A stretch of 64,000 nt of DNA from Kibdelosporangium philippinense. Lineage in GTDB: Bacteria > Actinomycetota > Actinomycetes > Mycobacteriales > Pseudonocardiaceae. Of this stretch, positions 50,799 through 60,400 are shown in pieces (position 1 is the first letter of the stretch; each line of letters opens with the position of its first letter). The position numbers were made by a program, and so were the translations under genes. Location of the stretch: the NCBI RefSeq assembly GCF_021390435.2, contig NZ_JAJVCN010000004.1, forward strand, positions 1,592,501-1,656,500, written 5' to 3'. The notes below the pieces were generated by a model, which was not told where the DNA came from, searched no databases, and saw only the letters and a list, made by a program, of their open reading frames with translations.

Positions 50799-51338
50799 TC
50801 AGGTGCTCGACTTCCGGCGGGCGTAGTGCGCGCGGGCTTTGGCGCGGTTGCCGCATCTGGCCATCGAGCACCATTGGCGGTTGTGCTTGGGTGACGCGTC
50901 GACGAAACGCACCCCGCAGGTGTCGGACGCGCAGATCCGCACCAGCCCGTTGCTGGCCACGAGGTCAATGGCATCCGTGGCCAGCTCGGCCAGGATCGCC
51001 CGGACCGGGCCTTGGGAAAACCGAAGCACTCGCTGCGGCCCGTCGGCATGGATCTGCAACTGGGGAACCGGCAGCTCAGCAGCCATTTGGTTGACCAGGC
51101 GCACGTCGGCCGCCTTCGTTTCGCCCCGTGCCAACCGGTCGATGGCTTCACGCAGTTCGCGGGCCAATGCCAGTTCTTCGGCCGTCACGCGGTGACGACG
51201 TTCGGCATGCCCGGCCGCGACCAGCCATTCCGCCAGCAAAGCCGGGTCGGTCAGCTGTTCACGGCCGCTCGTGTAGCGGTCGCGCAGCGTGTTCACGAAG
51301 TCGAGGCAGCGCCTGCCGCCGTCGAAGATCCAGTCCAC
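50799..51338 (-). CDS. CGNR zinc-finger (ABATE-domain) putative transcriptional regulator, second copy
   Basis: 179 residues, GTG start. ABATE region: CLDFVNTLRDRYTSGREQLT, ALARELREAIDRLARGE. Zinc finger: ICASDTCGVRFVDASPKHNR then WCSMARCGNRAKARAHYARR, with CxxxxC and CxxxCGNR complete. It is divergent from the dehalogenase-like hydrolase and separated by a palindrome of the same half-site type as at 6.1 kb. Probably controls that hydrolase. Confidence 0.9.
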   Translation of the reverse strand: MDWIFDGGRRCLDFVNTLRDRYTSGREQLTDPALLAEWLVAAGHAERRHRVTAEELALARELREAIDRLARGETKAADVRLVNQMAAELPVPQLQIHADGPQRVLRFSQGPVRAILAELATDAIDLVASNGLVRICASDTCGVRFVDASPKHNRQWCSMARCGNRAKARAHYARRKSST

Positions 51339-51346
51339 GGTCTTGA

Positions 51347-51371
51347 TTCTAACCCTCTCATAGGGTTAGAA
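51347..51371. promoter_or_regulatory. Perfect palindrome between CGNR regulator and hydrolase
   Basis: TTCTAACCCT (51347-51356) and AGGGTTAGAA (51362-51371) are exact inverted repeats with a 5-base spacer. It contains the CTAACC/GGTTAG half-sites seen at 6.1 kb, with starts 15 bp apart instead of 25. It lies 6 bp before the hydrolase ATG, where a bound protein would block expression. Confidence 0.65.
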
Positions 51372-51377
51372 AGAAGT

Positions 51378-52211
51378 ATGGACTCAGCGATGCTGACGGT
51401 GAACGGGATTCGCATGCACTACCGGCGTGGCGGCGACGGGCCACCCGTGGTGCTGCTGCACGGATGGCCGCAGACCTCCTACTGCTGGCACAAGATCTTC
51501 GACGATCTGGCGGCGACACATACCGTGATCGCCCCGGACCTGCGTGGATACGGGCTGACCGACAAACCCCGGGACGGCTTCGACAAGCGCACGATGGCCT
51601 CGGACGTCTCGGAACTCGTCCGTGCGCTGGGGTTTGACCGGGTCAGCGTGGTCGGGCACGACCGGGGCGGCAGAGTCGCACATCGATGGGCGCTCGACCG
51701 TCCCGATGAGATCGACCGGTTCGCGGTCATGGACATCATCCCGACGCGGGAGATGTGGCGGCGGATGACCGCCGACACCGCCCGCGGCTACTGGCACTGG
51801 CTGTTTCACCTACAGCCCGATCTGCCGGAACTGCTTGCCGGGCAGAACATCCCGGCGTACCTGAACTACTTCTTCGAACGCTGGACCTACCAGCGGCAAG
51901 GGCTCGACGCGGCTGACGAGTACATCAAGGCGTTCTCCGCGCCCGGTGCACTGCGGGCGGGTTTCGACGACTATCGCGCGTCTTTTCCCGCCGACGCCGA
52001 CCATGATGACGCTGACGCGGGACGCAAGCTGACGATCCCGGTGCTGTCCCTATGGGGCGCAACAGGTTTGCTCGGCAAGTTGCCGACGCTGGAGATCTGG
52101 CGTGCCTATGCCGAGGACGTCACGGGCTTCGCGATCGAGGAGTGCGGGCACTTCCTCGCTGAGGAGCAACCGGCCACTGTGGCCGATCACCTCAAGAAAT
52201 TCCTTGTCTAG
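51378..52211 (+). CDS. Fluoroacetate dehalogenase-like alpha/beta hydrolase
   Basis: 277 residues. Against fluoroacetate dehalogenases (FAcD/DehH1) every key position is present: nucleophile Asp95 in VVGHDRGGRVAH with carboxylate-binding Arg96 and Arg99, acid Asp119 (MDII), halide-pocket His140 and Trp141 (GYWHWLF), Tyr199 (DDYRAS) and base His258 (CGHFLAEE). That predicts hydrolysis of a haloacid such as fluoroacetate; ordinary epoxide hydrolases lack this set. The ATG at 51378 follows AGAAAGAAG and overlaps nothing. It is divergent from the second CGNR gene, which may sense the haloacid or its product. Activity is a strong inference, not proven. Confidence 0.85.
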   Translation: MDSAMLTVNGIRMHYRRGGDGPPVVLLHGWPQTSYCWHKIFDDLAATHTVIAPDLRGYGLTDKPRDGFDKRTMASDVSELVRALGFDRVSVVGHDRGGRVAHRWALDRPDEIDRFAVMDIIPTREMWRRMTADTARGYWHWLFHLQPDLPELLAGQNIPAYLNYFFERWTYQRQGLDAADEYIKAFSAPGALRAGFDDYRASFPADADHDDADAGRKLTIPVLSLWGATGLLGKLPTLEIWRAYAEDVTGFAIEECGHFLAEEQPATVADHLKKFLV

Positions 52212-52233
52212 TAACGGACATCGCTCTGCAGTA

Positions 52234-52671
52234 ATGGCGGGTACACATCGGACGGCACACCATCCACTGTGGCCCGCGAACTGCGGCATCTGGCGCTGGG
52301 CGCCGTGCACCCGCCAGATCGGCCTGGCCGACAGCGCGCTGACCCACATCAACCGGGCGGTCCGGTGGATCAGGGACAACTACGCCGAAGCCGTGCGCGT
52401 CGAAGACCTCGCCCGGCTGGCCGCGATGAGCCCGTCGGCGTTCCACCGGCATTTCCGTTCCGTGACAACGATGAGCCCGGTGCAGTTCCAGAAAACCATC
52501 CGCCTGCAGGAAGCCCGGGCGTTGTTGGTGTCCAGACCCGGGGACGTGGCTGGCGTCGGACACCTGGTCGGCTACGAAAGCGCGTCGCAGTTCACCAGGG
52601 AGTACCGCCGCATGTTCGGCACCCCACCCAGCCAGGACGCGGTCCGCCTACGCGCCCGGAGTCTGCCGTAG
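52234..52671 (+). pseudogene. AraC-family regulator remnant (C-terminal DNA-binding half)
   Basis: The part from about 52320 is a normal AraC C-terminus: ADSALTHINRAVRWIRDNYA, VRVEDLARLAAMSPSAFHRH, SPVQFQKTIRLQEARALLVS, GYESASQFTREYRRMFGTPP. The N-terminal ligand-binding domain of this AraC_N-type group is missing; upstream codons (TRQIGLADS preceded by WRWAPC) match only a few residues. An ATG at 52234 gives a 145-residue frame with no useful N-terminus. I call it a truncated relic, though a DNA-binding fragment could be made. Its end overlaps the convergent histidine kinase gene by 24 bases. Confidence 0.6.
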
Positions 52672-54156
52672 CGGCACGCGCCAACACAGCTCGGTGCCCG
52701 CTTTCGTTGACTCCGCGGTGAAAGTGCCGCCGAGCTGGCTGGCCCGAGTGGACATGTTCGCGAGCCCGCTGCGGCGGCCACCTGCGGGAATGCCGACGCC
52801 GTTGTCGGTGATGCGCAGCATCAGATCACCGCTCAAAGCGACTTCGACCGAAGCTGTGGTGGCCTGCGCGTGCCTGGCCACATTGGACAGTGCCTCCCGG
52901 AGAACCGGAAGCAACTGCTCGCTGATCTCCCTGGGCACCGAAGTGTCCACTGGGCCACGAAACCGCAACGAAGGCGCGAACCCCAGGGCGGCATTGGCAT
53001 CGTCCACTGTGGCCAATACAAGGGAACGCAGGCTTTCGAACGATTGGTGCTGCAGCGCGAACACCGTCGTACGAATCTCCTGGATGGTCATGTCCAGGTC
53101 CTCGACAGCCCGGCGGACGCGGTCCGCCGCGTCTGCCGGATCCGTGGGAATCACGGTCGCCGCGGCCTCCAACGCCATGCCTGTCGCGAACACCCGTTGA
53201 ATCACCAGGTCGTGCAGGCCACGCGCGATACGCTCGCGATCCTCGAACACCACGAGCCGCTGCTGGTCGGCACGCGCCCGTGAATACTGCACGGCCATCG
53301 CCACGTGCGCGGCGAAGTTGCGCAACAGATCCAGATCCGCCTGCTCGAACAACGGCTCATGCCGCAACCGGACCAGCAACAGCACGCCAAGCGGCTCGTC
53401 ACCGGCAGGCAACGGTACGATCGCAGCCGAACCCAGCCGGTTCAACAGCCCGCTGTTGTCGCCTTGCCAGGTTGCCGCGGCATCGCCGTAGTGATCGATC
53501 AGGATCGGCTGCCCGGTCTGGAACACGTGCCCCGACGCGGTCCCCTCGATCTCGATCGAAGTACCCGCGAGGTTCTCGACGCCTTGGACGACCTCGAAAA
53601 CGAGCAACTCGCCCTCTTCGTCGGGCAGCGCGATCGCGGCCATCGGCGCACCCGCGACTTCCCTTGCGTGCTGGGCGATCAAGCCGAGTTCGTCATCGGA
53701 CTGCCCGCCGAGCAAGGTCGCCGTGATCTCGTTGGACGCACGAAGCCACGCCTCCCGGCGCCGGGACTCCTCAAGCTGCCGGTAGTCCCGTATCGCCAAC
53801 GCAGCCGCGAGAGCCATAGCGTCGACGGCCTGCCGCCGCATGGGCGTGAACTCGTCGCCCGCGACATACAGGTAGCCGACCGTCTTGTCCTTCAGCTGGA
53901 TCGGCGCGGCCAGGACGTCATCGCGCGACCAGTCCGGGCCGATAGCCGCGGCGGCGTGGTCGTCCAACCCGACGTGGACCAGAGTGGTGAACTGTTCGCC
54001 GTCCCGGTCAAGGATGCCGAGCGCCGAGAACCGGCCGCCCGTCAGGTCCAGCGCACCCTTGGCGATCTCCCGCAACACCTCAGGCAACGTGCGGCCGGCT
54101 CGCATCGCCGTCATCGCCTGGAGAAACCGGCGCCCCCGCGGTAGATCCGCTTCCAT
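52648..54156 (-). CDS. GAF-domain sensor histidine kinase, DevS/DosT-like
   Basis: About 502 residues. Two GAF domains: the first (residues 10-125) is shortened by an internal deletion where DevS holds its haem, reading GPDWSRDDVLAAPIQLKDKT; the second spans 140-290 (APMAAIALPDEEGELLVFEV). The HisKA_3 domain has phospho-His in ERIARGLHDLVIQRVFATGM and the ATPase NVARHAQATTASVEV, TDNGVGIPAGG. I choose the ATG at 54156 (EADLPRGRRFLQ). No cognate LuxR-type regulator is next to it. It is divergent from a CBS-BON protein, as for dormancy-linked genes in other actinobacteria. Confidence 0.88.
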   Translation of the reverse strand: MEADLPRGRRFLQAMTAMRAGRTLPEVLREIAKGALDLTGGRFSALGILDRDGEQFTTLVHVGLDDHAAAAIGPDWSRDDVLAAPIQLKDKTVGYLYVAGDEFTPMRRQAVDAMALAAALAIRDYRQLEESRRREAWLRASNEITATLLGGQSDDELGLIAQHAREVAGAPMAAIALPDEEGELLVFEVVQGVENLAGTSIEIEGTASGHVFQTGQPILIDHYGDAAATWQGDNSGLLNRLGSAAIVPLPAGDEPLGVLLLVRLRHEPLFEQADLDLLRNFAAHVAMAVQYSRARADQQRLVVFEDRERIARGLHDLVIQRVFATGMALEAAATVIPTDPADAADRVRRAVEDLDMTIQEIRTTVFALQHQSFESLRSLVLATVDDANAALGFAPSLRFRGPVDTSVPREISEQLLPVLREALSNVARHAQATTASVEVALSGDLMLRITDNGVGIPAGGRRSGLANMSTRASQLGGTFTAESTKAGTELCWRVPLRQTPGA

Positions 54157-54207
54157 CCCCACATCATGCCGTCGTCCACTGCGGACCACCGAACGTCTTC
54201 ACACAGC

Positions 54208-54246
54208 AGAGTCTTTGGACTCTAAGAGTTGAGGGCACTTGGCCCT
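54208..54246 (+). promoter_or_regulatory. Two palindromes in the kinase/CBS divergent region
   Basis: AGAGTCTTTGGACTCT (54208-54223) has 6-bp arms. AGGGCACTTGGCCCT (54232-54246) resembles the GGGAC-N-GTCCC core of DevR/DosR boxes. They precede the CBS-BON gene by 50-90 bp and suggest control by a DevR-type regulator. Confidence 0.45.
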
Positions 54247-54297
54247 GATTCGACGCGACAAAGGGTGCCACCGTGGGCGGCGAGTGCGGAGGTACCC

Positions 54298-54885
54298 ATG
54301 CGAGAGCTGACGGTAGCCATGGTGATGACCAAGGACCCGGTCACCGTGGCGCCCGATACAGAAGCCAAGGGGATCATCGAGACAATAACCAGGTACGAGA
54401 TCAGCGCTGTGCCCGTGGTCAGCCGCGACGGCGTGCCGATCGGGGTGGTGGCCGCCGATGACGTGGTCGCCGGAATGACCGACCGGGCGTTGCACCTGAT
54501 GACAGTGCCTGTCCGGGCGGTGGACGCCAACGAATCGGTGAGTTTCGCGGCCCGCGAGCTGAACCGGCGCGGCGTCCGGCGGCTGTACGTGGTCGACCAC
54601 GGCAGCCTTGTGGGCGTGGTCTCCCGGCGTGACCTGCTGCGGGTGTTCCTGCGGTCGGACGAGGAGATCAAGGACGACGTCCAACGGGAAGTCTTCCAGC
54701 GGGTGCTGTGGGTGAACCCGAACGCCGTGGTGGTGTCGGTGAACAACGGCACGGTCACGTTGAACGGCCAGCTCGGCAAACGCAGCGAGGTGGAGATCGC
54801 GGCCCGCCTGACGACGACGATCCCCGGCGTGGTCGACGTCCGCAATCGCCTTGACTACGTCTGGAACGACCAGCACTACAACTAA
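54298..54885 (+). CDS. CBS-pair plus BON domain protein
   Basis: 195 residues. Two CBS repeats: VAMVMTKDPVTVAPDTEAKG to about 60 and MTVPVRAVDANESVSFAARE to about 120 (RRLYVVDHGSLVGVVSRRDL). The BON domain fills 130-190 (VFQRVLWVNPNAVVVSVNNG, TVTLNGQLGKRSEVEIAARL). CBS pairs bind adenine nucleotides; BON domains bind lipid. The ATG at 54298 has GGAGG in front. The pairing with a DevS-like kinase suggests a hypoxia or redox regulon. Confidence 0.9.
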   Translation: MRELTVAMVMTKDPVTVAPDTEAKGIIETITRYEISAVPVVSRDGVPIGVVAADDVVAGMTDRALHLMTVPVRAVDANESVSFAARELNRRGVRRLYVVDHGSLVGVVSRRDLLRVFLRSDEEIKDDVQREVFQRVLWVNPNAVVVSVNNGTVTLNGQLGKRSEVEIAARLTTTIPGVVDVRNRLDYVWNDQHYN

Positions 54886-54972
54886 GAACCAACCAGCGCC
54901 CAGTCCGCTGGTGGCAGCCACACGTCCGCGCGGCGCGGCGGCTGATACGTGCGGCGGACGTAGCTGATCAGC

Positions 54973-56336
54973 TTAGTACGGCAGCCGCACCTTGTGATAT
55001 TTGAGGTGTTGTCGCTGGTAGTGGCTGCGGCGGGCTCGGGTTTGGTGGCGTCGTCGCCAGTCTGACCAGTGGTTGGTGTGGGTTTCGGGGTGGACCGGGT
55101 GGGTGAGGGTGGCCCAGAGTCGTCGAATTTCGTTACAGGACAACGGAATCAGTTGGCTTAAGGTGGCGAGATCGCCCCTTTTTGGTCATTGCGGCCGCGT
55201 TCTCGATATGCGGTGACGGCGAGGAACGCGGCGGCCAGCATCGCCAGGGTGATGTGCCGGTACCAGACGTCGTACTTGCGCACCTGATAGTGATCCAGTC
55301 CGGTCTCGTTCTTGGCGAACTGGAACGTTTCCTCGACCGCCCAACGGGATCCGGCTACCCGGACCAACTCGGCGACGGGTACTGGTTGGGTGCTGTGGCA
55401 GATGTAGTAGGCCAGCTCGCTGGGCTTGGAGATCGAGCGACGCACCAGCAGGAGGTGCTCGTCAGCGCCGGGGTCGATGAGCAGCCAATCGTAGAGGCGA
55501 TGTCCCTTGCTGCCCTTACCGGCTGAGAGTCGTTGCCAGCCTCGTTTCGGCGCGGTCGCGGCGAGTTCGTCGGCTCGCTGAGGCCCGGTTGGAGTGGTGA
55601 ACCGGTCGTCGCAGGAGACCGCCATGACGTAGTTGATGTCCTCGTCCTCCAGCCAGTCCCGCAGTCCGGGGTTGTCGCCGTAGGCTTCGTCGGCGGTGAA
55701 CCAGCCCACCGTCTGCTTGCCGTGCTTGGCGATGAGTCGTTCGAGCATCCGCCGCGCCAGCTTCGGTTTGGTCGCGAACCCGACCGTGTCCGCGATGCCC
55801 GCCTCGGCACACCGCTCCCGGTCACCGGTCCAGGATTTCGGCAGGTAGAGCTCTCGGTCGATCAACGCCCGCCCCCGCGACGACACGTAGGTCAGGAACA
55901 CGCCGAGCTGGCAGTTCTCGATACGCCCGGCAGTGCCGGAATACTGACGCTGCACGCCGGCGGATTTGGTGCCCTTCTTGAGAAAACCTGTCTCATCGCC
56001 CACCACGACCCCGCTGGGGTCGGCGAGAGTGTCCAGCACATAGGAACGTAGATCATCCCGCACCGCCTCGGCGTCCCAGCGGTAGAAGTTCAACAACCGC
56101 TGCATGCCATCCGGAGTCAGGTCACCAGCCTGCTCCGCGATGGTCCAGGAGTTCTTACGCTCGGCTGCCGAGAGCAGTCCCAGCAGGTACATCCGTGCCC
56201 GGCGACGTGAGTCCGCCTGCGCGAAACGCCCGGCCACCAGCGCGAACATCTCATCGAACCCCGCTCGCCACCGCGTGAGGCGATCATCAACTACAGTCTT
56301 CGACGCGGCCACCGCGTCTGCTTCGAGTCCTAACAC
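54973..56336 (-). mobile_element. IS701-family element with frameshifted transposase tail
   Basis: Downstream of the main transposase frame, another frame encodes ATLSQLIPLSCNEIRRLWAT and WSDWRRRHQTRARRSHYQRQ, ending at 54973 with KVRLPY. This is the usual IS701 C-terminus. The switch is at CCCCTTTTT (55175-55183), read AAAAAGGGG in the transcript; a -1 slip at the AAA codon would rejoin the frames. The terminal inverted repeats were not found. Confidence 0.7.
55158..56336 (-). CDS. IS701-family transposase (main frame)
   Basis: 392 residues. The DDE catalytic residues are in VVVGDETGFLKKGTKSAG, WFTADEAYGDN and RWAVEETFQFAKNETGLDHY. DRERCAEAGI and KPKLARRMLERLI are also family features. The frame ends early, with GAISPP, relative to typical IS701 transposases of about 450 residues; the missing tail is in the -1 frame. 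If the slip does not occur the protein lacks its C-terminal basic region. It lies between the CBS-BON gene and a damaged LysR gene. Confidence 0.85.
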   Translation of the reverse strand: MLGLEADAVAASKTVVDDRLTRWRAGFDEMFALVAGRFAQADSRRRARMYLLGLLSAAERKNSWTIAEQAGDLTPDGMQRLLNFYRWDAEAVRDDLRSYVLDTLADPSGVVVGDETGFLKKGTKSAGVQRQYSGTAGRIENCQLGVFLTYVSSRGRALIDRELYLPKSWTGDRERCAEAGIADTVGFATKPKLARRMLERLIAKHGKQTVGWFTADEAYGDNPGLRDWLEDEDINYVMAVSCDDRFTTPTGPQRADELAATAPKRGWQRLSAGKGSKGHRLYDWLLIDPGADEHLLLVRRSISKPSELAYYICHSTQPVPVAELVRVAGSRWAVEETFQFAKNETGLDHYQVRKYDVWYRHITLAMLAAAFLAVTAYRERGRNDQKGAISPP

Positions 56337-56372
56337 ACCTTGAAGTTGATCACGCGGTGGCCGCGTCCATGA

Positions 56373-57259
56373 TCACGACCCCACACCAAGATCACACAGT
56401 GCGGTTGCCGTATTAGGCAGGGCCGAATGCGGCTTGCGGCGATGCCACAGCAGTGCCGCGAGGTAGCTCGGCCGCGGCGGGGCGACCGGGATGCGCACGA
56501 CGCCGGGGTGTTCTGGCAGCCTGCAGGACTGGCCGACCAGACTGAGCACGTCCGTCGGCGTGGTGAACCGGTGCACGAAATCCTCCCAGCCGAAATCGGG
56601 CCCCCTGGTGTCGAGCGTCAACCGGAATTCATCGGCGACGTGGTCGTAGAAATCGGCCCATTCGCTGCCGGGACATTTCCGGGCATCCAGATCGTCCACT
56701 CGGACAATTCGGCCATCGACACACTGGCCCGTTTCGCCAATGGGTGGCTGGCATTCGCGAGAACCTCAACGGGATCGAAGCATGCGGGAAGGCTGTCGAT
56801 CCCGTCCTGGTCCAGCGCGCCGAGTGGCCGGGCGAACGCGGCGTCGATCGTGCCTGCTTTGAGCGACTCCCGCGAGACGCGCAGCCCACGCGAGGTCACG
56901 ATCTCCAGTTGGACGTCCGTGGTGCGGTGGAATCCGCGCAGCATTTCGGTTGGCGCGATTCGTGTGTCGAGAACGCCCACGCGCAGTGGCAATCGCTTGC
57001 GGCGCAACATGTCCACGGTCTGGTCGGCCATAGCCAGGAGGTTGCGGGCGTGAGGGAGGAACGCGGTGCCTTCCTTGGACAGCGTGGTGCCGGAGCGTAG
57101 GCGGGACAGCAGGACCGTGCCGTAGTCCGCTTCGAGCTTGGCGATCCGCCGCGACACTGCCTGCTGGGTGATGCCTAGCTCGGCGGCGGCCTCGCCGAAG
57201 TGCTTGAAGTCCGCGACGGCGACGAAGGCACGGACCGCGGCCAGATCCAGGTCGCTCAC
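56373..57259 (-). pseudogene. LysR-family regulator gene with a single frameshift
   Basis: The 5' part (GTG 57259) encodes a full LysR helix-turn-helix (DLAAVRAFVAVADFKHFGEA, AELGITQQAVSRRIAKLE) and half the effector domain, up to ELSEWTIWMPGN. The other frame continues with GSEWADFYDHVADEFRLTLD and ends at 56373. At 56670-56672 the GGG run appears one base short (CCC on the coding strand). The final residues (CDLGVGS) do not look like LysR and may come from the flanking IS701 end. Mutation or sequencing error cannot be told apart. Confidence 0.75.
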
Positions 57260-57413
57260 AGCTCGACAATACTGACGGCCGCCCGCTGCCCGGCCTCGGC
57301 CTTCCCGCCGTGGCCATTTTTCTGCTTCCGTACTCGTCGGACAATTGTTGGTTGTGGCCGTGAGCGTGTCGTTTGTTTGATCCCACATCGCCTTCTCGGC
57401 TCGAATACGCGCC

Positions 57414-60400
57414 GTGTCCTCGTTTGTTCACCTGCATGTCCACACCGAATACTCGATGCTCGATGGCGCGGCCAAGATCGGTCCGCTTTTCGCCGAAGCC
57501 GCACGGCTGGGAATGCCCGCGGTCGGCATGACCGACCACGGCAACGTGTACGGCGCCGACGAGTTCTACCAAGTCGCCAGCAAGACGGGCATCAAGCCGA
57601 TCATCGGCATCGAGGCGTACGTCGCCCCAGGCAGCAGGCACCACAAGAAACCGGTGTTCTGGGGTCAGGGCGGTGGCACTTCTGGGGCAGATGTGTCCGG
57701 CGGTGGCGCGTACACCCACATGACCATGATCGCCCGCGATGCCATCGGCCTGCGGAACCTGTTCAAGCTGTCCTCGCTGGCCAGCGTGGAAGGCTATTAC
57801 CGCAAGCCACGGATGGACCGGGACCTCATCGCCGAGCACGCCGAGGGCATCATCGCGACCACTGGTTGCCTGTCCGGCGAGGTGCTGACCCGGCTGCGGC
57901 TCGGGCAGCGCGCGGAGGCTTTGCAAGCCGCCGCGGACTACCGGGACATCTTCGGGCCCGAGAATTTCTTTCTCGAGGTGATGGACCACGACCTTGCGGT
58001 CGAGCGCGCGGTCCGCGACGACATGCTGGAAGTCGGTGCCAAGATCGGCCTGAAGCCCTTGGCCACCAACGACTCGCACTACGTGAGCAAGGAGCAGGCC
58101 GAGGCGCATTCGGCGTTGCTGTGCGTGCAGTCCGGCAAGACTCTCAACGACCCGGCCAGGTTCAAGTTCGACGGCGACGGCTACTACCTGAAGTCCGCCG
58201 AGGACATGCGGGCGTACTGGGATGCTCAGATGCCCGGTGCCGCGGACAACACTTTGCTTGTGGCAGAACGGGTCGAGTCGTACGCCGAGGTGTGGGAACA
58301 CCGCGACCGGATGCCGATCTACGAGCCGCCCGACGGCCACGACGTGCCGTCATGGTTCCGGGCCGAGGTGATGCGCGGACTCGAATGGCGCTTGCCCGGC
58401 GGTGTCCCGGAGGAGTACGTCAAGCGAGCGGACTACGAGATCGATGTCATTGTCCAGAAAGGATTTCCCGCGTACTTCCTGATCACGGCCGACCTGATGA
58501 ACCACGCGCGGGAGGTCGGCATCCGCGTCGGGCCTGGGCGTGGTTCGGCGGCCGGGTCGTTGGTGGCGTACGCGATGCGGATCACCAACCTCGACCCGAT
58601 CGAGCACGGTCTGCTGTTCGAGCGGTTCCTCAACCCGGAACGCGTGTCCATGCCCGACATCGACATGGACTTCGACGACCGCCGCCGCGGCGAGATGGTC
58701 CGCTACGCGACCGAGAAGTACGGCGCCGACCGGATCGCGCAGGTGATCACGTTCGGCAAGATCAAAACCAAGGCCGCGATCAAGGACTCCGCCCGGGTCC
58801 ATTTCGGACAAGCCGGATACGCCATCGCCGACCGGATCTCCAAAGCACTCCCGCCACCCGTCGCGGCCAAGGACATTCCGCTGTCCGGCATCACCGACCC
58901 GAAGCACGAACGGTACCCGGAAGCCACCGAGGTCCGATCGCTGATCGACACCGACGGTGACGTCTCCACCATCTTCCAGACCGCACGCGGGCTGGAAGGT
59001 CTGATCCGCAACGCGGGCGTGCACGCCTGCGCGGTGATCATGTCCTCGGAGCCGCTGCTTGACGTGATTCCGCTGTGGCGTAGGGACGACGGCGCCATGA
59101 TCACCGGCTGGGACTACCCGTCCTGCGAGGCCATCGGCCTGCTCAAAATGGACTTCCTCGGCCTGCGCAACCTCACGGTCATCGGCGACGCGATCGACAA
59201 CATCGAAGCCAACCGCGGCGAGAAAATCGATCTGGACCTGCTCAGAACCGATGACCCGAAGACTTACGAACTGCTGTCCCGAGGCGACAGCCTCGGCGTG
59301 TTCCAACTTGACGGCGGCGCCATGCGTGACCTCCTGCGACGCATGCGGCCGACCGGATTCGAGGACATCGTCGCGGTCAACGCCTTGTACCGCCCCGGCC
59401 CGATGGCGATGAACACGCACAACAACTACGCGGACCGCAAGAACGGCAGGCAGCAGATCGAGCCGATCCACCGCGAACTGGCCGATCCGCTCAACGACAT
59501 CCTCGCCGAAACCCACGGCCTTGTCGTCTATCAGGAGCAGATCATGCAGATCGCCCAACGGGTCGCGGGTTTCTCGATGGGCCGCGCGGACGTGCTACGC
59601 CGGGCGATGGGCAAGAAAAAGAAAGAGGTACTGGAAAAGGAGTTCGAAGGCTTCCGGGAAGGCATGCGCGCCAACGGTTTCGCCGATGACGCCGTGCAGG
59701 CGCTGTGGGACACGATCCTGCCGTTCGCGGGCTACGCCTTCAACAAGTCGCACGCGGCGGGATACGCTCTGGTCGGCTACTGGACCGCCTATCTGAAGGC
59801 GAACTACCCGGCCGAGTACATGGCGGCATTGCTGACTTCGGTGTCGGACAACAAGGACAAGTCCGCAGTGTACCTGTCCGAGTGCCGTCAGCTTGGTATC
59901 AAAGTGATGCCGCCGGACGTCAACGAGTCCTCTTTGCGGTTTGCCGCGGTCGGCAACGACATCCGGTTCGGGCTCGGCGCGGTCCGCAACGTCGGCGCGA
60001 ACGTGGTCGAATCGGTCGTCGAAACCCGTGCCAGGAAAGGGAAGTACACGTCGTTCAGCGACTTCGTGGAGAAGTCCGAGCTGGTGTGCTGCAACAAACG
60101 TGTTCTGGAGTCCTTGATCAAAGCGGGCGCGTTCGACTCGTTCGGCCACCACCGCAAGGCACTCATGGATGTCCATGAGGACGCCGTTGACGCTGTGATC
60201 GGCCTCAAACGCAGGCAGGCCATGGGTCAGTTCGACCTGTTCGGCGGCGCGGAGGACGACAGCCCGGAGTCATCACCCTTGGCACACTTGAGGTTCGACG
60301 CGGACGAGTGGCCGCGCAAGCACTTGCTCGGCCTGGAAAGGGAGATGCTGGGCCTGTACGTCTCCGCGCACCCGCTTGACGGTGCCGATCACGTACTGCG

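Noticed and set aside
57200..58960. 586-residue frame overlapping dnaE
   Set aside because: Same strand, other frame; the dnaE frame has all polymerase motifs.
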